DNA of 64,000 bases from Bradyrhizobium yuanmingense (GTDB lineage: Bacteria > Pseudomonadota > Alphaproteobacteria > Rhizobiales > Xanthobacteraceae): positions 310,001 to 374,000 of the forward strand of contig NZ_FMAE01000003.1 of assembly GCF_900094575.1 (NCBI RefSeq). Direction: 5' to 3'. The notes under the pieces were generated by a model, which was given only the letters and a program-made list of their open reading frames with translations, made no database searches and was not told where the DNA came from. Below are positions 57,662-64,000 of the stretch, in pieces (within the stretch, counting starts at the first letter, position 1; each line of letters opens with the position of its first letter). The position numbers and the translations under genes were made by a program.

Positions 57662-59131
57662 TCACGTCTTCGGCGCGACTTCCGCCGCGTCGAGCGCCGC
57701 GGCGAGGCGCTTCTCCTCGCCGTAATAACGGGCGCGTTCCCAGAACTTCGGACGGCCGATGCCGGTTGAGCGGTGCCGGCCGATGATCTTGCCGTTGGCG
57801 TCCTCGCCGACCATGTCGTAGAGGAAGATGTCCTGGGTGATGATGGTGTCGCCTTCCATGCCCATCACCTCGGTGATGTGGGTGATGCGGCGGGAGCCGT
57901 CGCGCAGGCGCGCGGCCTGGATGATGACGTCGATCGAGGCGCAGATCATCTCGCGAATTGTTCGCGACGGAAGGGAAAAGCCGCCCATCGTGATCATGGA
58001 TTCGCAGCGCGACAGCGCCTCGCGCGGGTTGTTGGCGTGCAGCGTGCCCATCGAGCCGTCATGGCCGGTGTTCATGGCCTGCAGCAGGTCGAAGGCTTCG
58101 GGTCCGCGGACCTCGCCGACGATGATGCGTTCGGGACGCATACGCAGGCAGTTGCGCACCAATTCGCGCATCGTGACCTGGCCCTCGCCCTCGATGTTGG
58201 GCGGACGGGTTTCCAGCCGCACCACGTGAGGCTGCTGCAGCTGGAGCTCGGCGGCGTCCTCGCAGGTGATGACGCGCTCGTCGTGCTCGATGTAGTTGGT
58301 GAGGCAGTTGAGCAGGGTCGTCTTGCCCGAGCCGGTACCGCCGGAAATCAGCACGTTGCAGCGGACGCGGCCGATGATCTGAAGGATCTCGGCGCCTTCC
58401 GGCGTGATCGCGCCGAACTTGACAAGCTGATCCAGCGTCAGCTTGTCTTTCTTGAATTTGCGGATGGTGAGCGCGGGGCCGTCGATCGACAGCGGCGGCA
58501 CGATGGCGTTGACACGGGAGCCGTCGGCGAGGCGCGCGTCGCAGATCGGCGAGGATTCGTCGACGCGCCGGCCGACCTGGCTGACGATGCGCTGGCAGAT
58601 GTTGAGAAGCTGCTGGTTGTCGCGGAAGCGGATGCCGGTACGCTGGATCTTGCCGCCGACCTCGATGTAGACGGTGTTGGCGCCATTGACCATGATGTCG
58701 GCGATGTCGTCGCGCGACAATAGCGGCTCGAGCGGGCCGTAACCGAGGACGTCGTTGCAGATGTCGTCGAGCAGCTCCTCCTGCTCGGCGATCGACATCA
58801 CGATGTTCTTGATCGCGATGATCTCGTTGACGATGTCGCGGATTTCCTCGCGCGCGGACTCCGAATCGAGCTTGGCGAGCTGGGCGAGGTCGATGGCCTC
58901 GATCAGCGCGCCGAAGATGGTCGCCTTGACCTCGTAATAATTGTCCGAACGCCGGCTCTCCATGGCCGGAGGCGGCGGAGCCTTGGCGGGCGCAAGCGGC
59001 GGCGAGGCGACGGCCGGCGGAGGCGGAGCGCGCGAAACCGTCGGCGCCTGAGCCGGGGCAGGCTCGAGCGACACGGCGCCGGGCTTGGGTGCCCGAAGGT
59101 CGGTGTCTGTTCCGCTACGCTTACCGAACAC
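57662..59131 (-). CDS. cpaF: Flp pilus assembly ATPase CpaF/TadA
   Basis: A 489-residue GspE/VirB11-family ATPase starting at GTG (59131; GGAG 7 bp upstream). A proline-rich N terminus (about 15-60) is followed by DIADIMVNGANTVYIEVGGK, Walker A ISGGTGSGKTTLLN near 262, the Asp box ITCEDAAELQLQQPHVVRLE and Walker B LRMRPERIIVGEVRGPEAFD. It energises assembly and retraction of the Flp pilus. It is encoded between cpaE and tadB. Confidence 0.96.
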   Translation of the reverse strand: MFGKRSGTDTDLRAPKPGAVSLEPAPAQAPTVSRAPPPPAVASPPLAPAKAPPPPAMESRRSDNYYEVKATIFGALIEAIDLAQLAKLDSESAREEIRDIVNEIIAIKNIVMSIAEQEELLDDICNDVLGYGPLEPLLSRDDIADIMVNGANTVYIEVGGKIQRTGIRFRDNQQLLNICQRIVSQVGRRVDESSPICDARLADGSRVNAIVPPLSIDGPALTIRKFKKDKLTLDQLVKFGAITPEGAEILQIIGRVRCNVLISGGTGSGKTTLLNCLTNYIEHDERVITCEDAAELQLQQPHVVRLETRPPNIEGEGQVTMRELVRNCLRMRPERIIVGEVRGPEAFDLLQAMNTGHDGSMGTLHANNPREALSRCESMITMGGFSLPSRTIREMICASIDVIIQAARLRDGSRRITHITEVMGMEGDTIITQDIFLYDMVGEDANGKIIGRHRSTGIGRPKFWERARYYGEEKRLAAALDAAEVAPKT

Positions 59132-59152
59132 TTAACAACTCCATGCGGCGGC

Positions 59153-60421
59153 TTATCTTCCCCGCAACTTCTCAATCAGAGGTGAAAGCAGGGACGACTT
59201 TTGCTTCTTGGTCTCGCTGCGGCCGGTCAGGCGCTGGGCGATCTGCAGGAACATCTCGATCGACTTGTGGTTGGCGGAGATCTCCGCGATCATCTGGCCG
59301 TTGTTGGCCGCCGAGCCGAAGATCTGCGGTTCGAACGGGATCGAGACGACCGGCTGGCTCTCGATTGCCTTGGCGAACTCCGCGGCGGCGATCTCGGGCC
59401 GTTTCGGCACGCCGACCTGGTTCAGGCAGTAGAGCGGCGGCCGGTCGTTGGGGCGCGCGGCCTTCAACAGATCGAACAGGTTCTTGGTATTGCGCAGATT
59501 GGCGAGGTCGGGCGCGGCCACGATCAGGATGTCGTCCGCCCCGATCAAGGCCCGCTTGGTCCAGCCCGACCATTGATGCGGAACGTCGAGCACGATGCAG
59601 GGCATGGTGGAGCGCAGCGTGTCGAATACGGCATCGAAAGCGTCAGTGCCGAAATCATAAACCCGGTCGAGCGTCGCAGGCGCTGCCAGCAGGCTGAGAT
59701 GGTCGGTGCATTTTGACAGCAGGCGGTCGATGAACGCGGTGTCGACGCGGTCAGGCGAGAACACGGCGTCGGCGATACCCTGCGGCGGATCCTGGTTGTA
59801 GTCGAGCCCGGCCGTGCCGAAGGCGAGGTCGAGATCGGCGACGACGGCGTCCATCGCGAGGTCTCGCGCGATCGCCCACGCGACGTTGTGCGAGATTGTC
59901 GAAGCCCCGACGCCACCCTTGGCTCCGACCACGGCGATGATGCGGCCGACTGCCTTGGCTTCGGGGGCCGAGAACAGGTTGCAGATCGAGCGTACGACGT
60001 CGATCGCGCCGACCGGCGCTAGCACGTAATCGCTGACGCCGCGGCGCACCAGCTCGCGATAGAGCGTGACGTCGTTGATGCGGCCGATCACCACCACGCG
60101 GGTGCCGGCATCGCAGACAGTGGCGAGCTGGTCGAGTCCGCCCAGCAGGTCGTTGCGACCGTCGCTCTCGAGCACGATCACGTTCGGCGTGGGAGCCGAG
60201 CGGTAGGCTTCGATCGCGGCCGCCATGCCGCCCATCTGGATCTTCAGGTGAGCCTTGCCGAGACGGCGATCCTCGCCGGCCGACTGCACCGCGGCGGCCG
60301 TCTCCACGGTTTCGCAGAAGGCCTGAACCGAGACGCGCGGCGCGGGCGCAATATGCTCCTCGACCGGCGGAGGAGCTGCTGCCGGCTGCTCTTCGTGTGT
60401 CTGGCGCGCGTAACTGATCAT
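59153..60421 (-). CDS. cpaE: Pilus localisation protein CpaE/TadZ
   Basis: A 422-residue protein with an N-terminal receiver-like domain (about 45-150, PNVIVLESDGRNDLLGGLDQ; the phosphorylatable Asp is not clearly conserved) and a C-terminal MinD/ParA-type ATPase (about 155-380): deviant Walker A GAKGGVGASTISHN near 165 and CIVLDVPHQWSGWTKRALIG. CpaE places the pilus machine at the cell pole. The start overlaps the cpaD stop (ATGA), showing coupling. Confidence 0.93.
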   Translation of the reverse strand: MISYARQTHEEQPAAAPPPVEEHIAPAPRVSVQAFCETVETAAAVQSAGEDRRLGKAHLKIQMGGMAAAIEAYRSAPTPNVIVLESDGRNDLLGGLDQLATVCDAGTRVVVIGRINDVTLYRELVRRGVSDYVLAPVGAIDVVRSICNLFSAPEAKAVGRIIAVVGAKGGVGASTISHNVAWAIARDLAMDAVVADLDLAFGTAGLDYNQDPPQGIADAVFSPDRVDTAFIDRLLSKCTDHLSLLAAPATLDRVYDFGTDAFDAVFDTLRSTMPCIVLDVPHQWSGWTKRALIGADDILIVAAPDLANLRNTKNLFDLLKAARPNDRPPLYCLNQVGVPKRPEIAAAEFAKAIESQPVVSIPFEPQIFGSAANNGQMIAEISANHKSIEMFLQIAQRLTGRSETKKQKSSLLSPLIEKLRGR

Positions 60422-61152
60422 TTGCCGGTGTCGCTGAGTTTGGCCCTGTCGGCCTCGGGATAGGTGGTCGCCGTCGTCGTTCCCTTGCGATACTTCTCGA
60501 ACCCGGTGATGCGCCGCGGCGTGTATGACGGAGTTTCGGGCCGCGGCTGCTCAAGATCCGACGGATTGTCGACCATGGCCGCGAGGTTGCGCTGATAAGC
60601 GCAGCCGTAGTTGTAATAGTCCTTGTTCTCGAACCAGCGCTTGTTCTTCATCGAGGGTCCGATGTCTTCCGGCCACAGGCCGCAGGGACCGGCGACTGCG
60701 GCAATCCTGGAATAGGTGAGCCGGATCGGGGGGAGGAAGCGCTTGTCTTGCGGCTGGTAGGGGTGAAGGCTGACGCCGCGCGGCGGAACGCCTGCCGCCG
60801 CCAGCATCGCCTGGATCTCACGCATCGTATCGGCGACCGGGCGAGCATTGGGCGTATTGGAAGGCACGTCGATGCGAATCGCGCCGGTGCCTTCTTGCAA
60901 CCACGCCGATGCCACGCCCATCACGTCAGCGCGTTGGGCCGCGGTTAATCCGCCGCGGGCATGACCCACGAAGACGACGATCGAGCGATTCTGCTCCTCG
61001 ACCGCGATCGGATGGCGCTGCTTGTAGTCGTCGGGAATGGACGCCGTGAGGACTTCGTCGTGCTGGCAGCCCCCGACCGCGAGCGCGAGGCCGATGAGCG
61101 CGCCACCGAGGCTGATGGCGCGCTTGCGAAGCTGGGGTGGTCTCGTGATCAT
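60418..61152 (-). CDS. cpaD: Pilus assembly lipoprotein CpaD
   Basis: A 244-residue protein with a lipoprotein leader: LGGALIGLALAVGGC, Cys near 29. The mature part has KQRHPIAVEEQNRSIVVFVG, resembling the CpaD family, and a C-terminal CGLWPEDIGPSMKNKRWFEN followed by YGCAYQRNLAAMVDNPSDLE, the most conserved segment. It is periplasmic/outer-membrane attached and thought to act with the secretin. It lies 20 bp downstream of cpaC and overlaps cpaE. Confidence 0.93.
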   Translation of the reverse strand: MITRPPQLRKRAISLGGALIGLALAVGGCQHDEVLTASIPDDYKQRHPIAVEEQNRSIVVFVGHARGGLTAAQRADVMGVASAWLQEGTGAIRIDVPSNTPNARPVADTMREIQAMLAAAGVPPRGVSLHPYQPQDKRFLPPIRLTYSRIAAVAGPCGLWPEDIGPSMKNKRWFENKDYYNYGCAYQRNLAAMVDNPSDLEQPRPETPSYTPRRITGFEKYRKGTTTATTYPEADRAKLSDTGK

Positions 61153-61172
61153 CGTGAAATCCCCGTTCCGCC

Positions 61173-62663
61173 TCAGTCGGTAATGAAGCCGTAGGTGCCG
61201 CGGTAGTTCTTGGCCGCTTCGGTCCGGCCCGGCACGCCGTAGATCCGGTTGATATTGCCGATCAGCTGCGCCTGCGGATCCGCAGGCGGGGCGAAGCCGT
61301 CATCCGGCCGCGACAGGTCCTTCGGCGCCACCGCGCGGACCACATAGGGCGTCACGATCACGACCAACTCGGTTGCATTGTTGACGAAGTCGCGGCTGCG
61401 GAACAGCGTGCCGAGGATCGGGAGCTGCATCAGCCCCGGCATTCCGTTGACAGCTTGCTTGGTCTGCTGCTGGATCAGGCCGGCCATCGCCATCGCGCCG
61501 CCGGACGGAATTTCCAGCGAAGTCTCTGCGCGGCGTGTCTTGATTGAGGGTACCGTCAGCGAGTTGACCGTGTTCGAGGTCACCGCCTGCGACAGCGTGA
61601 TCGCATTCTCATTTGACAGTTCGGAGACCTCGGTCATCACCCGCAAGCTGATCTTGCCTTCGCTCAGGACCACAGGCGTAAAGTTGAGTGAGATGCCGAA
61701 CTTCTTGAAGCTGATCTGAGTGGTACAGACGCGCGTGACGGGATCGCACGAATAACCTGCAGGCACCGGAAATTCGCCGCCGGCGAGAAAGGTGGCGGAC
61801 TCTCCGGAGATCGCGGTCAGGTTCGGCTCGGCCAGCGTCCTGATCACGCCCGCGCTCTCCATCGCACGCAGGGTCGCCTGCACCGAAGGCGTCGCGCCGA
61901 AACTCGCAGTGAGATTGTTGCCATCCACCAGATTACGGCCGAGGGCCGTGAACGGGTTGGAGTTGCTGAAGCTCACCACCGATGTGCCGTAGTTGAGGTT
62001 GGCGGTGAGGTCGATACCGAGCTGCTTGACGATCGTACGCGCGACTTCGGCAACGGTCACCTTGAGCATGACTTGGTCGCGGCCGCGCACCACGATCGAG
62101 TTCACCACCTTGTCGACGCCGCCGGCCAGGCGCGCAGCGAGCTCGTTGGCCTGTTGCGCCTCCATAGGGTTGGCGGCCGTGCCGGACAGGACGATACCGT
62201 CGCCCAGGCCGTCGATCTGGATGTCTGAGTTGGGCAGAACCTGCTTCAGTGCGGCCCGCACGCCGTTGAGGTCGCGCTTCACCGCGATGTCGTAGGCCGC
62301 GATCTGCTGCCCGGCGGAATCGAAGAACACGATATTGGTCTGGCCGACCGCGGCGCCGATGATATAGGCGCGCTGTGCGGAGCGGACCACCGCATTGGCG
62401 ATCTTGGGATCGGCGACCAGCACGTCCTTGATGTCGCGCGGCAGGTCGATCACGACCGACTTGCCGATGCCGAGCGAGAGGAAACGCGCGTTGATCTGGC
62501 CGTCCGCCGCGGCCTGCGGCACAGGGCGGTAATCGGCGGCGACCGCCGGGGCGATCGCCGGGTTGAGCGCCAGCGCGAGGGCGGCCGAAAACGACAGGGC
62601 GCGGACCAGTGAGGTCCGCATCGTCGCCGAATCTGCCCTGTATTTGATGTCGACTGTCTTCAT
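61173..62663 (-). CDS. cpaC: Pilus secretin CpaC/RcpA
   Basis: A 496-residue outer-membrane secretin. ATG 62663 overlaps the cpaB stop (ATGA), favouring this start over a Met at residue 16; the signal peptide is then preceded by a short polar leader. The N-terminal domains carry KSVVIDLPRDIKDVLVADPK (pilus-associated secretin N) and a BON-like DGIVLSGTAANPMEAQQANE; the secretin core (about 225-430) contains ATLRAMESAGVIRTLAEPNL and GGAMAMAGLIQQQTKQAVNG. It forms the gate for the Flp fibre. Confidence 0.95.
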   Translation of the reverse strand: MKTVDIKYRADSATMRTSLVRALSFSAALALALNPAIAPAVAADYRPVPQAAADGQINARFLSLGIGKSVVIDLPRDIKDVLVADPKIANAVVRSAQRAYIIGAAVGQTNIVFFDSAGQQIAAYDIAVKRDLNGVRAALKQVLPNSDIQIDGLGDGIVLSGTAANPMEAQQANELAARLAGGVDKVVNSIVVRGRDQVMLKVTVAEVARTIVKQLGIDLTANLNYGTSVVSFSNSNPFTALGRNLVDGNNLTASFGATPSVQATLRAMESAGVIRTLAEPNLTAISGESATFLAGGEFPVPAGYSCDPVTRVCTTQISFKKFGISLNFTPVVLSEGKISLRVMTEVSELSNENAITLSQAVTSNTVNSLTVPSIKTRRAETSLEIPSGGAMAMAGLIQQQTKQAVNGMPGLMQLPILGTLFRSRDFVNNATELVVIVTPYVVRAVAPKDLSRPDDGFAPPADPQAQLIGNINRIYGVPGRTEAAKNYRGTYGFITD

Positions 62664-63457
62664 CGTGCCTTAGCCGTCTGACTTGGAATGCCGTAGCGAA
62701 TGATTGAGACACCGTCGCGCTTCTGCGCGGAGTCATCGAGCGTGATCTCGCTCATCTTGACGTCGACGATGCTGCGCAGCGCTAGCGACAGCGTGCCGCT
62801 CTGACGAGCCGCGGAGAGCGTTGCGGTCTGCGCGGGATTGAGCTCGAGGGTGACGGTCTTGCCGATCACCGCGTTCTGCCCGTCCTTCTCCTTGGGTGCC
62901 TGGTCGATGGCCAGGACCCGGATATTGGCCAGGATGATCTCGGAGGTGACGATGTCGGGAGCGCCGCTGCTCTGATCCGGGTTCTTGAGCCGGCGGGTGA
63001 GCAGGACGTCGACGCGGTCGTTGGGCAGGATGAAGCCGCCCGCGCCGGTCTCCGGCGAGATCTCGGTCGAGATCGCCCGCATGCCGGTGGGCAGGATTGC
63101 CGCCATGAAGCCGGAACCTTCGGCCTTGACCAGCTTCTGGTCGCGGATCGGCTCACCCTGGATGAAAGGCGCGCGCGCGATCGAGCCGGTCACCTGGGTC
63201 GCACCGTCGGGGCGCTCGTTGCGTCGGATGAAGGTGGCGCTGGCGGTCGCGGTCGGCCAGGTCTGCCATTGCACGTCTTCGGGCTTCACAGTCTGGCCGA
63301 GGCCGATATCGTTCTTGGCCACAAGGACGTCGACGGTCGGCAGCTGCGCGACCGGAACCGGAGGCGGCGCAGAATTGTCGGAGCCGCTCGCCAGGTACGC
63401 GGCGACGCCGCCGGCGCAGATGGCGACCGTCAGGACGACAATGCGTGCCCTATTCAT
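62660..63457 (-). CDS. cpaB: Flp pilus assembly protein CpaB/RcpC
   Basis: A 265-residue protein from ATG 63457 (MNRARIVVLTVAICAGGVAA); a TTG at 63466 would add three residues and cannot be excluded. An N-terminal membrane helix is followed by an SAF domain (about 45-110: TVDVLVAKNDIGLGQTVKPE, DVQWQTWP) and a C-terminal RcpC domain with GGFILPNDRVDVLLTRRLKN and VTLELNPAQTATLSAARQSG. It is a periplasmic partner of the secretin. First complete gene of the operon within the window. Confidence 0.94.
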   Translation of the reverse strand: MNRARIVVLTVAICAGGVAAYLASGSDNSAPPPVPVAQLPTVDVLVAKNDIGLGQTVKPEDVQWQTWPTATASATFIRRNERPDGATQVTGSIARAPFIQGEPIRDQKLVKAEGSGFMAAILPTGMRAISTEISPETGAGGFILPNDRVDVLLTRRLKNPDQSSGAPDIVTSEIILANIRVLAIDQAPKEKDGQNAVIGKTVTLELNPAQTATLSAARQSGTLSLALRSIVDVKMSEITLDDSAQKRDGVSIIRYGIPSQTAKAR

Positions 63458-63561
63458 ACGCTTCAACTTTCCAACAATACGCCGCGACGCTGCCGCCGCC
63501 GTGATCGGCAGTTGACCAGCTATTCGTCAAAGCATGGTTAATGAGGCGTATCTAAATCGCC

Positions 63562-63576
63562 TTAACGCCGGGTTTA
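63562..63576. promoter_or_regulatory. Possible CtrA-type site before cpaB
   Basis: TTAA-CGCCGGG-TTTA, one mismatch from TTAA-N7-TTAA, about 105 bp upstream of cpaB in the cpaA-cpaB gap. A similar near-match occurs before tadD. Inference only. Confidence 0.3.
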
Positions 63577-63586
63577 CCCGGGGCGT

Positions 63587-64000
63587 TCAGCGCAGCGCGA
63601 GGCGAGCGAGGTCGATCGCCTTCACCCATTCGGTCTCCGGGTAGACCATCAGCGCGCTCAGCGCGAGCGCGATGCCGTAGGGAATGCCGCTCTCCTTGGC
63701 GTGCAGCCGTGCGAGCCAGGCCTGTCCTGCCAGCCCGTAAGGCAGCGGCCACTGCCGGAACTGCAGCAGGAGCAGCGTCAGCGCGCCGCCGAACAGCGAG
63801 GCGTAGAGCAGGAAGTTCATCAGATGTGGGAAGCCGAACCAGAGCGCGACGGAGGCCGCGACCTTGGCGTCGCCGCCGCCCACCCAGCCCATGGCGAAGC
63901 AGGTGAAGGCCACGACCAGAACGAGCGCACCGGCGCCGACATGACTCAGCATCTCGTAAGGTGCCATGCCCCCGGCGAGGGCGAGCGCGAAGAAGCCCGC
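63587..64000 (-). CDS. cpaA: Prepilin peptidase CpaA/TadV, 5' end outside window
   Basis: The frame is open from the right edge through 138 codons. It shows membrane helices and the aspartyl prepilin peptidase motif in GWVGGGDAKVAASVALWFGF (GxGD). The first catalytic Asp would lie in the missing N-terminal part. A Met at 63967 is internal, because the preceding codons (GFFALALAGG) continue a hydrophobic helix. It cleaves the Flp prepilin leader at the inner membrane. The pilin gene itself is not in the window. Confidence 0.9.
   Translation of the reverse strand, partial: AGFFALALAGGMAPYEMLSHVGAGALVLVVAFTCFAMGWVGGGDAKVAASVALWFGFPHLMNFLLYASLFGGALTLLLLQFRQWPLPYGLAGQAWLARLHAKESGIPYGIALALSALMVYPETEWVKAIDLARLALR

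Overview
The window is GC-rich chromosomal DNA from an alphaproteobacterium, most probably Bradyrhizobium or a close relative such as Rhodopseudomonas. Reasons: a membrane-anchored CycM-type cytochrome c next to kdsB and pheA, a pim-type dicarboxylate degradation operon with the 396/380-residue acyl-CoA dehydrogenase pair, a large set of branched-chain-amino-acid-type (Liv/HAAT) ABC transporters, a complete tad/cpa pilus locus, and many short GC-rich palindromic repeats between genes. I saw no rRNA, tRNA, CRISPR array, transposase or prophage gene.

Layout. 1-1731: DctQ and DctP of a TRAP transporter (DctQ runs off the left edge). 2144-4248: a PaaI-type thioesterase and a LysR regulator divergent from a PNPOx-fold protein. 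4406-8644: a Liv-type transporter (LivF, a fused LivM-LivG, LivH) divergent from a MarR regulator; it has no binding-protein gene of its own. 8676-9965: glycerate 2-kinase. 10098-19065: a second Liv transporter (LivG, LivF, LivH, LivM) followed by four tandem paralogous binding proteins, headed by an IclR regulator. 20129-27509, divergent: a pim-like beta-oxidation operon (PimF, PimA, PimC, PimD, SDR). A perfect palindrome lies between IclR and pimF. 27888-33545: glycerol kinase and small accessory genes (GNAT, a PLP lyase/DUF6636/unknown trio, ArsR, GST). 33828-38597: metF-metH. 38972-42572: a luciferase-like monooxygenase, then kdsB-pheA divergent from cycM. 42782-50528: a Yej-type peptide ABC transporter with two binding proteins. 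50536-52756: an NlpC/P60 hydrolase and an M17 aminopeptidase. 53207-54711: a metallophosphoesterase gene split by a frameshift. 54808-64000: TadD and, convergent, the operon cpaA-cpaB-cpaC-cpaD-cpaE-cpaF-tadB-tadC.

How the parts fit. The most coherent unit is the roughly 17-kb IclR/liv/pim block. It looks like a complete regulon for capture, import and CoA-dependent beta-oxidation of dicarboxylic or related medium-chain acids: four binding proteins feed one permease, a CoA ligase activates the substrate, a two-subunit dehydrogenase and a bifunctional hydratase/dehydrogenase degrade it, and one repressor could control both arms. No thiolase is encoded in the block. The Yej operon with the two flanking hydrolases suggests peptide or muropeptide uptake and breakdown. 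The tad locus builds an adhesive Flp pilus.

Limits: functions come from motifs and family memory only. I found no convincing wholly new system. The best candidates for follow-up are the four-receptor module with its repeated terminators, the palindromic operators, the frameshifted phosphoesterase and an unrecognised TTG-started gene.
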